NCBI GenBank assembly: GCA_002337045.1
Contig: DDFF01000006.1
Coordinates: forward strand, 1-64,000
Length of the DNA: 64,000 nucleotides
Direction: 5' to 3'
Origin: Bacteroidetes bacterium UBA1935
GTDB taxonomy: Bacteria > Bacteroidota > Bacteroidia > Chitinophagales > Chitinophagaceae
Position 1 is the first letter of the stretch. Each line of letters starts with the position of its first letter. The notes beneath the pieces were generated by a model, which saw only the letters and a program-made list of their open reading frames with translations, ran no database searches and had not been told where the DNA came from. A program made the translations under genes and the position numbers. Of the stretch, positions 8,291 to 15,559 are shown one piece after another.

Positions 8291-9300
8291 TTACATCGAG
8301 TATTTAAAGCTAATGCATTAACCATTTCAGTGTTAATTAAATAGTCTAACTCTTTTATTTCATCTCCCAAACGAATAATTCCTTTCGTATATATATTATT
8401 TGCCTTTCTTTTTGTTCTTGAGTAAAATTCAGGGCGTTTGTTATTGTCATTATTCTGAGTCCTATATTTATCTATACAATCGTTAAAAACATCAAGTCCA
8501 CCAATATTTTCAATACCTAACATTGCCAATTGCTCAAACACTTCAGAAGTATTATCAATAAGTGATAAATCTAAGTATGGCAAAGATTGCTTTTGAATCT
8601 GATTGTATTCATAAGCCCAACGTTCAATAAAAAAGCTAAATACTTCTGGCTGTAACAATAAAGAGACTGTTAGAGATTTACAATCGAACTGTTTTTGCAT
8701 TAATCGTGATAAATATGATGAAATAAAACAGACTTCAAACCTCATCCAATTTCCTTCAATTTCATCCTGATTAATAAATACGTTAGTTTTTCGCATTTCC
8801 TTCTTCTTATCATAGAAAGTGTACTTCTTACTTTGGTTTTTATAGTACAGTGTATCGCTTTCTATAAATCTTGTAAGTTTATTAGCAGTACCCAAAGATG
8901 AAAAGTAACTTTTAGGTAACTTGCTTACCTTTAATGAAGAAGATATTTCGAGCTGTGTAATTGTCGCTGATTGTAGACTTATTTTAAGTTTATCTTCTAA
9001 CTTATTTATCTCCTCCTTTAATTCTAATCTGTTTAAAGGTTTAAAATTATTCCCATACCGAAGTTTCGATAAGCTACCATATATACTAAGATAATTATGG
9101 TATTTTCTTATCGTCAAATTACCAAATTTGCAGCTTTCAAAGATTAATTCACCATATTCATTTACAGTCCTGATGATAGAAGTGCCCACACCTTCAAGAT
9201 TTACACTATTCATCGTGCTAATTGCCAAGCACATCTTTGTTTTATCTACCATTTTGACAGATACGGTCAATAAGTAAGTCTTATTATAGATGTTTCCCAT
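8287..9300 (-). CDS. Probable phage/plasmid replication initiator (gene II/X-like)
   Basis: A 337-aa protein. Its central part (YLSIYGSLSKLRYGNNF, then RLELKEEINKLEDKL and ITQLEISSSLKV, about 70-130) has the pattern of the filamentous-phage gene II / CRI family of rolling-circle initiators: I-x-G-S-x-x-K-x-x-x-G-N-N followed by a helix and a strand ending in a (D/E)-hydrophobic-(S/T) motif. The C-terminal half is tyrosine and lysine rich. If correct, it nicks an origin and starts rolling-circle replication of the excised element. The 5' end overlaps the excisionase-like gene by 17 bp and the 3' end overlaps the TerS-like gene by 4 bp. A catalytic Tyr cannot be assigned by eye. Confidence 0.5.
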   Translation of the reverse strand: MGNIYNKTYLLTVSVKMVDKTKMCLAISTMNSVNLEGVGTSIIRTVNEYGELIFESCKFGNLTIRKYHNYLSIYGSLSKLRYGNNFKPLNRLELKEEINKLEDKLKISLQSATITQLEISSSLKVSKLPKSYFSSLGTANKLTRFIESDTLYYKNQSKKYTFYDKKKEMRKTNVFINQDEIEGNWMRFEVCFISSYLSRLMQKQFDCKSLTVSLLLQPEVFSFFIERWAYEYNQIQKQSLPYLDLSLIDNTSEVFEQLAMLGIENIGGLDVFNDCIDKYRTQNNDNNKRPEFYSRTKRKANNIYTKGIIRLGDEIKELDYLINTEMVNALALNTRCK

Positions 9301-9580
9301 TATGTACTAAATGATTTGCAGAGATAGATTGCATCTGATCGACTGTCTTTGAAGGATTACTTATCAACCATCTGTCTATTTCTGTCCTGTCAAAATATAG
9401 CAACTTCCCTCCAGGCTTTGAAAATGGTATCTTCTGCTTATGAGTAAGCTTATAAATATAGTCGATGGATAGACCAGTATATTGGGCTACCTCATTAATA
9501 TTAAATACTGTTTTTTGAGAAAGCAAAAGCTCCTCAATACGGTCTAATCTTTGCTCAATGTTCAAATTATTATTATCCAT
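9284..9580 (-). CDS. Excisionase-like winged-helix DNA-binding protein
   Basis: A 98-aa protein with an N-terminal coiled segment (LNIEQRLDRIEELLLSQ) and an MerR/excisionase-type (HTH_17) domain: FNINEVAQYTGLSIDYIYKL, then the wing with GGKLLYFDRTEIDRWL (about 25-72). Proteins of this type act as excisionases or as activators (AlpA-like) of excision in integrated elements. The position between the integrase and the replication gene fits that role. It is read in the same direction as both and overlaps the replication gene start. It begins at ATG 9580, 60 bp after the upstream gene. Confidence 0.8.
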   Translation of the reverse strand: MDNNNLNIEQRLDRIEELLLSQKTVFNINEVAQYTGLSIDYIYKLTHKQKIPFSKPGGKLLYFDRTEIDRWLISNPSKTVDQMQSISANHLVHNGKHL

Positions 9581-9640
9581 GACTTTATGTTTGAAACAAA
9601 AGTCATAATAAAAGAATGCTGAAAAGAATATATGGCTTAG

Positions 9641-10399
9641 CTAAGCCTTAGATAAGTTCTGCACAATTGCCTCTAGCTCGTAGTAGTTTTGAGAACGTGA
9701 GGAAATTGTTGATTTATTAGAATATGAGAATTTTAGAATTCTCCTATTGACATCTACAAAATAATAAGATACTATATTAAACTCTTCTTGGCCAATTACT
9801 TTTCCAATGTTTATGAACGAATTTTGGTCTAGCAATTCAAACATTTCTAACAAAGATTTTTTACTAGGTTGGCCTTTACACTTTTTTAACCAAACTAACT
9901 TTTTTTCAAACACTGCTTCTTCAAAGAAAATGCTTCTAAAAGAGTCAATGCAAGAATCTTTGGCAATATATTCATGTTCTACTAGCTCGTTAAATAGTAT
10001 GTCTATACGGTGAGTAGATTCAAGCCATCTAAACCGTCTCTGTTTTTCATTAGTAATTTGAAGTCTATGTTTTAATTCTCCTAAATATTCTTTTGCACAT
10101 ACAATTAACTCATCATCCGTGATAGAGCGAATCTCGATACCAGCCTTTCCCCATTTTAATTTACGGTATAGCCAATCAACTGTGTAATCAATACTTGGTA
10201 TAACTTTTAGCTCCTCCTTGAGAAATGTGTCTAGCCTAAATATTTGATACTTAACTTCCGGAGTCAATAAAATTTTCTTCTTACGTTCGTACTCTCTTAA
10301 CGATTCTAATTCAGCTTCGAAACTTTCAGTTTGTCCCCAAAATGCCATTCCATAGCCTAATTTGCTTTCAATAAAACATCCTTGTATTGGCTTTTTCAT
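9641..10399 (-). CDS. Island protein of unknown function (252 aa)
   Basis: I do not recognise this protein with certainty. It is helical and charged, without signal peptide or membrane segment. Residues about 120-200 (starting FRWLEST, with F-x-x-x-F and W-x-x-K repeats) vaguely resemble the C-terminal part of RteC-like and related proteins that sit beside integrases in Bacteroidota mobile elements. It overlaps the integrase gene by 4 bp and precedes the excisionase-like gene, so it belongs to the int operon. A regulatory role in excision is plausible from position only. Confidence 0.7.
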   Translation of the reverse strand: MKKPIQGCFIESKLGYGMAFWGQTESFEAELESLREYERKKKILLTPEVKYQIFRLDTFLKEELKVIPSIDYTVDWLYRKLKWGKAGIEIRSITDDELIVCAKEYLGELKHRLQITNEKQRRFRWLESTHRIDILFNELVEHEYIAKDSCIDSFRSIFFEEAVFEKKLVWLKKCKGQPSKKSLLEMFELLDQNSFINIGKVIGQEEFNIVSYYFVDVNRRILKFSYSNKSTISSRSQNYYELEAIVQNLSKA

Positions 10400-11523
10400 A
10401 TTAAACTAGGTATTTTATTTACAGCCTCTGTTTTCTTCTGGTCTATTATCTTACTATATATCTGTGTTGTTTTTAACTCTGAGTGGCCCAATAATTTAGA
10501 AACAGTATAAATCTCCGTTCCCAGTGTCAATTGAATAGTAGCAAATGAATGTCTACCACAATGGAAGGTAATGGGTTTAGTTATTCCAGCTTTTAGCATC
10601 CATTGGGTTAATGCAACATTCATGTAAGAGCTATATTTCAATCCAAAAAACACTTTTTCTTCTGGGCCACCCTTTTCTCCCATATAACTCCTGGCTTGCT
10701 GCGATATGTCCAGGTATTCGGCTCCTTTTGTTTTCTTTTGAGTAAAATGAATTCTCCAGCCCTCATTAAACTCATCGACTTCTGACCAAGTCATTTTCTG
10801 TATGTCTGACCACCTAAGTCCTGTCAAACATGAAAAAATAAATGCCCGTTTCAATACTTCATATCTACAATCAGCCTTCGCTATAGCTTTTAACTCATCA
10901 AGCGTAAGATATTCACGGTGTGTATCAATCTGTTTTATGCTTTTTACACGCTTAATAGGATTGTCATTTATTACTCCATCGTTAAAAGCCTGATTTAATG
11001 CTGCTCTAAACTTGTTAAAATAAGATAATGCTGAATTATTAGAGAGCAATTTACCATTTTTGGTTTTTGCTGTACCAAGTAAATATTTCTTGAACCCTTC
11101 AACGAATTGTATGTCGACTTGTTCAAAAGTTGTTGAAGCATTGCAATAATTGACTAAATGTTTTAACGTACTGTCCCAATTACCATAGTTACCTTGGCTC
11201 TCATATCTGCTTTCTGTAAGTTTCTTAAAATAATCTATTAGGTTAGCCTTTCTTTTAAATGCAGAACTGATGCCGTATTTCCCATTAACTAGTTCTTTAT
11301 GTTTTTCCGCACGAATTATTTCACCAGTTGCAAGGCTATCTTTATTATGTTGTTTTTCTTTGGGCGTTTTGGGATTCAAATACACGAAATACTCAAGAGT
11401 TTCATACTCTTTGATATTGCGTTTATTACCCTTTTCATCTTTTGTATAACCTTTATAGATTTCGAGATATAGCGACGCTTGGGGGGAATTTTTGAGCTTT
11501 CTTCTTCTTAAAAAAACATTCAT
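10396..11523 (-). CDS. Tyrosine recombinase / integrase
   Basis: A 375-aa site-specific recombinase of the Bacteroidota integrase type. The N-terminal arm-binding domain comes first, followed by the SAM-like core-binding domain (about 95-190) and the catalytic domain (about 205-370). Active-site residues visible are Arg in LTGLRWSDI, the HxxR box in HCGRHSFAT, His in LLGHSELKTTQ and the nucleophile Tyr in QIYSKI. It would excise and integrate the island. The gene lies 173 bp from the mnmE stop codon, the likely attachment side, and reads away from it. Inverted repeats in the upstream gap may be its arm sites or an operator. Confidence 0.95.
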   Translation of the reverse strand: MNVFLRRRKLKNSPQASLYLEIYKGYTKDEKGNKRNIKEYETLEYFVYLNPKTPKEKQHNKDSLATGEIIRAEKHKELVNGKYGISSAFKRKANLIDYFKKLTESRYESQGNYGNWDSTLKHLVNYCNASTTFEQVDIQFVEGFKKYLLGTAKTKNGKLLSNNSALSYFNKFRAALNQAFNDGVINDNPIKRVKSIKQIDTHREYLTLDELKAIAKADCRYEVLKRAFIFSCLTGLRWSDIQKMTWSEVDEFNEGWRIHFTQKKTKGAEYLDISQQARSYMGEKGGPEEKVFFGLKYSSYMNVALTQWMLKAGITKPITFHCGRHSFATIQLTLGTEIYTVSKLLGHSELKTTQIYSKIIDQKKTEAVNKIPSLI

Positions 11524-11527
11524 AATC

Positions 11528-11581
11528 CTGTATTTTCACTATTTAGTTGCTACTTATGGCAATAATAGTGTGAAAATACAG
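11528..11581. repeat. 12-bp inverted repeat upstream of integrase
   Basis: CTGTATTTTCAC (11528-11539) and its exact complement GTGAAAATACAG (11570-11581) lie 30 bp apart just upstream of the integrase ATG at 11523. A further partial copy (CTGTATTTATT) lies near 11649, closer to mnmE. The layout suits integrase arm-type sites, excisionase sites or an autoregulatory operator. The rest of the 11524-11696 gap is AT-rich and shows no gene. Confidence 0.5.
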
Positions 11582-11696
11582 CAAAAAAGATGAAATAAAG
11601 AACAAATCATTAACTATAATAAAAACAACAAAATGCTTTATATACACTGTATTTATTGACTTTGGTAGGACTATATTTTGTAGATATTTTATTACT

Positions 11697-11715
11697 TCAC
11701 TTTCCGATACAGAAC
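11697..11715. other. Putative attachment site at mnmE 3' end
   Basis: The final codons of mnmE (F-C-I-G-K-stop; minus strand TTCTGTATCGGAAAGTGA) abut the integrase end of the island. The 3' end of mnmE/trmE is the known integration site of SGI1-type islands, and this stretch encodes the same conserved C-terminal motif. A matching direct repeat at the far end of the island was not found inside the window. Confidence 0.45.
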
Positions 11716-13049
11716 TTACTAAAAATATAATCTAGTTTATCTTCTGTGGTTACTTCACCTGTTATCTCGCCGAGGTAAAAAAGGCAACGACGAATGTCGA
11801 GCGCTATCAAGTCGCTGGCTATGTGGTTGTCGAGCCCTGCACGTATATCTGCAACAGATTTCAGTACTTCCTGTAGCGATGCATGGTGCCTTGCATTGGT
11901 AATGATGGTGCCTTCTGTATTTATCTCGCCTTCTATCACCAGTTTGTACAAAGCCTGTTTCAGTGCATTTACATTTTCTTTGTTTTTGGCAGATATGTAA
12001 ATGGTTCCATCTTCTCTGCTACCTGTATAAGTATCTGTTTTATTAGCTACCAGCAAGTAGTTGATGTTCTCTTGTTTAAAAGCGGCTACCTGTTCTGCTA
12101 TCTCTTCAGCAGTTGTGTTGTTTACATCATACAGGTACACAACAACATCTGCACGCTTCATGGTATCCAAACTACGCTGCACGCCTATGCTTTCTATCAC
12201 ATCTGCAGTATGCTCGCGTATACCTGCGGTATCTATCAGGCGGAAGAGGATGCCGTTTATGTTCAGCGTTTCTTCTATAGTATCGCGCGTGGTGCCTGCA
12301 ATATCACTTACTATCGCACGCTCTTCATTCAGCAGTGCATTCAGCAAGGTACTCTTACCTGCATTGGGCTTGCCTATTATCGCCACACTCACACCATTGC
12401 GTATCACATTCCCCAGTCGGAAAGAATCTGCAAGCCTGCCCGCTGTTGCGTCTATATTATTTATCAGTTGGTAAAACTGTGTACGGTCTGCAAACTCTAC
12501 ATCCTCCTGGCTGAAGTCCAGCTCCAGTTCTATCAACGCGCTGAACTGTATCAGTTGTTCGCGCATCAGCTTTAGCTCTTCACTGAATCCGCCACGCAGA
12601 TTATGCATAGCCGCCTGCTGTGCAGCACCTGATTGTGATGCTATCAAATCCGCCACCGCTTCTGCCTGTGCAAGGTCCAGCTTACCATTCAGAAATGCAC
12701 GTTGTGTAAACTCGCCTGCCTTTGCCATATGCGCACCATTGGCAATGCACAGGTTGATGATTTGCTCCAGTATATACTGGCTGCCGTGCCCGCTTATCTC
12801 TACCACATCTTCACCCGTATAACTTTTAGGTGCTTTGTACAGGCTCACCACTACTTCGTCCAGCGCTTTTTCGCCTTGCATTATTTTACCAAAATGCAGC
12901 GTATGCGATGGCTGGTTCACCAGTTTCTTCCCTTTGAAAATCTTATCTGTTATCTCAATAGCTTTATCACCACTCAGCCTTATCACACCTATGGCACCCA
13001 CACCCGGTGGTGTGGCAAGCGCTACTATCGTTTCGTTTATATTATACAT
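11697..13049 (-). CDS. mnmE: tRNA uridine-5-carboxymethylaminomethyl modification GTPase MnmE
   Basis: MnmE, with MnmG, installs the cmnm5 group on the wobble uridine of certain tRNAs. The 450-aa protein has the N-terminal folate-binding TrmE domain (starting ATPPGVGAIGVIRLSG), the helical domain, the inserted GTPase domain with G1 (GKPNAGKSTLLNALL, about 220), DTAG (about 268) and NKTD (about 335), and the invariant C-terminal FCIGK with the catalytic Cys. Length is normal. It is monocistronic and divergent from dtd, with a TAACTTTG box 30 nt upstream of the ATG. The downstream flank is occupied by the mobile island, but the reading frame stays intact. Confidence 0.97.
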   Translation of the reverse strand: MYNINETIVALATPPGVGAIGVIRLSGDKAIEITDKIFKGKKLVNQPSHTLHFGKIMQGEKALDEVVVSLYKAPKSYTGEDVVEISGHGSQYILEQIINLCIANGAHMAKAGEFTQRAFLNGKLDLAQAEAVADLIASQSGAAQQAAMHNLRGGFSEELKLMREQLIQFSALIELELDFSQEDVEFADRTQFYQLINNIDATAGRLADSFRLGNVIRNGVSVAIIGKPNAGKSTLLNALLNEERAIVSDIAGTTRDTIEETLNINGILFRLIDTAGIREHTADVIESIGVQRSLDTMKRADVVVYLYDVNNTTAEEIAEQVAAFKQENINYLLVANKTDTYTGSREDGTIYISAKNKENVNALKQALYKLVIEGEINTEGTIITNARHHASLQEVLKSVADIRAGLDNHIASDLIALDIRRCLFYLGEITGEVTTEDKLDYIFSKFCIGK

Positions 13050-13078
13050 GTATACAATGCTCCGTTGCAGAAGCTTTG

Positions 13079-13086
13079 CAAAGTTA
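13079..13086 (-). promoter_or_regulatory. mnmE promoter -7 box
   Basis: The minus strand reads TAACTTTG, an exact match to TAnnTTTG, 29 nt before the mnmE ATG. It lies back to back with the dtd promoter. Confidence 0.6.
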
Positions 13087-13107
13087 GCTCTATTGCCACA
13101 AACTCCT

Positions 13108-13115
13108 TAGTTTCG
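13108..13115 (+). promoter_or_regulatory. dtd promoter -7 box
   Basis: TAGTTTCG matches TAnnTTTG at all but one position and lies only 4 nt before the dtd ATG. Transcription from it would give a nearly leaderless mRNA. Confidence 0.45.
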
Positions 13116-13119
13116 CAAT

Positions 13120-13572
13120 ATGCGCGCAGTTATACAACGTGTTTCTACAGCGGGTGTCACCATCAATGGAGATATGAAATCTGCCATAGGCACAGGTTTT
13201 ATGGTATTGCTGGGTATAGAGGCTGCAGATACTGAGGAAGATGCGAAATGGCTTTGTGGTAAAATAGCACAGCTACGTGTCTTTGCCGACGATGCAGGGC
13301 TGATGAACAAGAGTCTGAAAGAAGCAGATGGAGAGGTGCTGGTGGTAAGCCAGTTTACCCTGCATGCTTCTTACAAAAAAGGCAACCGTCCGTCTTTTAT
13401 AAAAGCTGCCCGCCCCGAACAGGCCATACCGCTGTACGAGTATTTTATCAAAACCCTATCGCATGCAATAGAAAAACCAATAGCTACTGGTACTTTTGGT
13501 GCAGATATGAAAGTGGCATTGGTAAACGACGGACCTGTTACCATTATAATGGATACAAAGAATAAAGAATGA
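13120..13572 (+). CDS. dtd: D-aminoacyl-tRNA deacylase
   Basis: Dtd hydrolyses D-amino acids (and glycine from tRNA-Ala) from mischarged tRNAs. The 150-aa protein has the full family pattern: MRAVIQRV at the N-terminus, the SQFTLHASYKKGNRPSF region (about 79-95) carrying the SQ(F/L)TL motif, and the cross-subunit motif region ending in NDGPVTI (about 135-141). The length is standard. It overlaps tadA by 4 bp (ATGA), so the two tRNA quality genes are co-translated, with a Rieske protein and ldcA following in the same direction. Confidence 0.97.
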   Translation: MRAVIQRVSTAGVTINGDMKSAIGTGFMVLLGIEAADTEEDAKWLCGKIAQLRVFADDAGLMNKSLKEADGEVLVVSQFTLHASYKKGNRPSFIKAARPEQAIPLYEYFIKTLSHAIEKPIATGTFGADMKVALVNDGPVTIIMDTKNKE

Positions 13573-14012
13573 TGTTTGACGACGAATATTTTATGCGCGA
13601 AGCACTGCGACAGGCAAAGCTGGCTTTTGATGCGGGCGAAATACCTGTAGGTGCGGTTGTAACATGGGGTACAAAAATCATATCGCGTGGGCACAACCAA
13701 GTAGAGCAACTGAACGACAGCACGGCACATGCCGAGATGATAGCAATTACAGCAGCATTCAATCAGTTGGGTAGCAAATACCTGCCCGATGCTACACTGT
13801 ATGTAACGCTGGAGCCATGCCTGATGTGCAGCGGTGCATTGTACTGGAGCAAAATAGGCCGTGTGGTTTTCGGTGCCGGCGATGTGAAGAATGGCTACGC
13901 ACGCATCACGGGCGATAATTCCCCCTTCCATCCTAAAACAGAACTAGTGCATGGCATCCTTGCAGATGAATGTGCGCAGCTGATGAAAGACTTTTTTGCA
14001 GCGAGAAGATAG
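13569..14012 (+). CDS. tadA: tRNA adenosine(34) deaminase
   Basis: TadA converts A34 to inosine in the tRNA-Arg(ACG) anticodon. The 147-aa protein shows the deaminase zinc site HAEM (about 57-60, with catalytic Glu) and PCLMCSGAL (about 87-95). The AGEIPVGAVV N-terminal signature is typical of TadA rather than cytidine or guanine deaminase. There are two adjacent ATG codons (13569 and 13572); either would serve, and the first overlaps the dtd stop. The Rieske protein starts 2 nt after its stop codon. Confidence 0.93.
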   Translation: MMFDDEYFMREALRQAKLAFDAGEIPVGAVVTWGTKIISRGHNQVEQLNDSTAHAEMIAITAAFNQLGSKYLPDATLYVTLEPCLMCSGALYWSKIGRVVFGAGDVKNGYARITGDNSPFHPKTELVHGILADECAQLMKDFFAARR

Positions 14013-14013
14013 T

Positions 14014-14331
14014 ATGTTGTATACATGGCATTTGGTTGAAGGCATTTTATTTTCTGCGCTTGAAGAAGGCAAGATGCAGGATTTTCTGGTAGGCGATAAG
14101 CAGGTGGCTTTGCTCAAAAAAGAAAATAATGTGTTTGCATTTGCAGCTACCTGCCCGCATGCAGGTGCACGCTTTTGCGATGGCTGGCTGGATGCTCAGG
14201 GACGCGTTGTATGCCCGCTGCACAAATACCGCTTCGACCCTGCGAACGGGCGCAACACTAGCGGCGAAGGCTACAAACTAAAAACCTATCCTGTAGAAAT
14301 CAGAGAGGATTATATTTACATAGCATTATAA
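14014..14331 (+). CDS. Rieske [2Fe-2S] ferredoxin-like protein
   Basis: A small (105 aa) soluble Rieske protein. The cluster ligands are in CPHAGARFCDG (C-x-H) and CPLHKYRFD (C-x-x-H), about 17 residues apart, as in Rieske ferredoxins (NirD-like or dioxygenase-type). It would carry one electron for an unidentified oxygenase or reductase. I placed the start at ATG 14014, just after the tadA stop, rather than an in-frame ATG inside tadA at 13996. No oxygenase is nearby, so the partner is unknown. Confidence 0.88.
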   Translation: MLYTWHLVEGILFSALEEGKMQDFLVGDKQVALLKKENNVFAFAATCPHAGARFCDGWLDAQGRVVCPLHKYRFDPANGRNTSGEGYKLKTYPVEIREDYIYIAL

Positions 14332-14339
14332 ATACATCA

Positions 14340-15248
14340 ATGATACACCCTCCTTACCTCACACAAGGTTCTACTATTGGTATTACATGCCCTGCGGGTT
14401 ATGTTTCTGCAGATCGTATAAAGTATGCAGTTGAGTCCCTGCAAAGCATCGGCTACAAAGTAGTGGTAGGCAGTACTGTTGGTTCGGAGTTTCATTACTT
14501 CTCCGGCAATGACGATGCGCGCCTGCAAGACCTGCAGTGCATGCTGGATGATGACGGTATAGATGCCATACTAATGGGGCGCGGTGGTTATGGAATGAGC
14601 CGCATCATCGATAGTCTCGATTTTACCCGTTTCAAACAAAACCCAAAATGGATTTGCGGCTTTAGCGATATCACCGTACTGCACAATCACATACACAATA
14701 CACTGGGCATTGCTACCATGCACAGCCCTATGTGTGGCGCTTTCAAGCCAACAACTATCAATACTGACTATATCAAAAACTTCTTCGATGCCATTGCGGG
14801 CAGAGAACTCAACTATACTGCACCTCCGTCTTCATTCAACAGAAAAGGCGCAGCAGAAGGAATATTAACGGGTGGCAATCTGGCAATACTTGCTCACCTT
14901 ACCGGCTCTGTTTCTGAAGTTGATACCGATGGCAAAATCTTATTTATAGAAGACATCGGCGAGCATCTGTACAATATAGACCGCCTCATGCTGAACCTGA
15001 AACGTGCAGGTAAATTTGATAAACTGGCAGGACTTGTTGTTGGTAGCTTTACAGATATGCAAGACACAGAGCGCCCATTCGGACAAACGATTGATGAGAT
15101 AATATGGGATAAAGTAAAAGAGTATGACTATCCTGTTTGTTTCAATTTTCCTTGCGGGCATCAGGATGTAAACTTCACGCTCACACTTGGTATGCAGCAC
15201 AAACTGTCTGTTACCAAAGATGGCAGTACACTTACACTGATTCGATAA
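14340..15248 (+). CDS. LD-carboxypeptidase (S66 family)
   Basis: This 302-aa protein is an S66-type LD-carboxypeptidase, which removes the terminal D-alanine from muropeptide tetrapeptides in cell-wall recycling. The N-terminal segment LTQGSTIGITCPAG, the ALLMGRGG-like stretch (here AILMGRGGYGMSRI, about 77-90), the nucleophile region (TMHSPMCGAF) and the ED-x-GE-x-x-YNIDRML segment (about 205-220, with catalytic Glu) are all present, and a late His (CGHQDVN) completes the Ser-His-Glu triad. It probably shares the dtd-tadA-Rieske transcript. It ends 9 bp from the convergent rhodanese gene. Confidence 0.9.
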   Translation: MIHPPYLTQGSTIGITCPAGYVSADRIKYAVESLQSIGYKVVVGSTVGSEFHYFSGNDDARLQDLQCMLDDDGIDAILMGRGGYGMSRIIDSLDFTRFKQNPKWICGFSDITVLHNHIHNTLGIATMHSPMCGAFKPTTINTDYIKNFFDAIAGRELNYTAPPSSFNRKGAAEGILTGGNLAILAHLTGSVSEVDTDGKILFIEDIGEHLYNIDRLMLNLKRAGKFDKLAGLVVGSFTDMQDTERPFGQTIDEIIWDKVKEYDYPVCFNFPCGHQDVNFTLTLGMQHKLSVTKDGSTLTLIR

Positions 15249-15257
15249 AAGAGGATT

Positions 15258-15557
15258 TTAACTCAGATTCGCTTTCTTCCAATTGCTCATCCCCCCGCTC
15301 AGGTTGTACAGGTTATTAAAACCTATACCTTCCAGCCTTTGTATGATGATGGAACTACGTATACCCTTTTCGCAATACACCACCACAGGTTTGTCAACTG
15401 GTATTTCATCGCGGCGAGCTATCACATCACCCAACGGTATGTGTTCGCCACCAATATTATAAACCTCACGCTCCCAGTCTTCGCGCACATCTATCAGCAC
15501 GAATGGCATCTTATCATCCATCCATGCTTTCAACTCTGCAGGCGATAAACTCTTCAT
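15258..15557 (-). CDS. Single-domain rhodanese-like protein
   Basis: A 99-aa single rhodanese domain. The pattern is LIDVREDWE (about 22), then the catalytic loop VVYCEKGIRSS with Cys (about 60) and the closing NLYNLSGGMSNWK. Such proteins carry sulfane sulfur for thiolation pathways. The start chosen is ATG 15557, 2 nt after the obgE stop; a farther upstream codon would overlap obgE. It is last in the adk-obgE-rhodanese operon. No signal peptide, so cytoplasmic. Confidence 0.9.
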   Translation of the reverse strand: MKSLSPAELKAWMDDKMPFVLIDVREDWEREVYNIGGEHIPLGDVIARRDEIPVDKPVVVYCEKGIRSSIIIQRLEGIGFNNLYNLSGGMSNWKKANLS

Positions 15558-15559
15558 TA

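Larger units (their letters stand above)
1..11715. mobile_element. Integrated island, phage-satellite-like, at the mnmE 3' end (left end outside window)
   Basis: A continuous AT-rich block ends at the 3' end of mnmE. From right to left it holds a tyrosine integrase, an unknown protein, an excisionase-like protein, a probable replication initiator, a TerS-like protein, an HNH endonuclease (opposite strand) and a type I restriction operon. All genes but the HNH gene read leftward and neighbours overlap by a few bases, so they look co-transcribed in two groups. No capsid, portal, tail, relaxase or conjugation genes are present. The gene set (int, xis, rep, terS, HNH) is that of phage-inducible chromosomal islands; this reading is inference. 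The alternative is a degraded prophage or an integrative mobilizable element with restriction cargo. The left attachment site was not found in the window. Confidence 0.7.

Noticed and set aside
1..11715. Complete prophage or conjugative element
   Set aside because: No capsid, portal, large terminase, tail, lysis, relaxase or type IV secretion genes were found in the visible part.
11640..11720. tRNA gene as attachment site
   Set aside because: No tRNA-like sequence or cloverleaf is present; the island abuts the coding end of mnmE instead.
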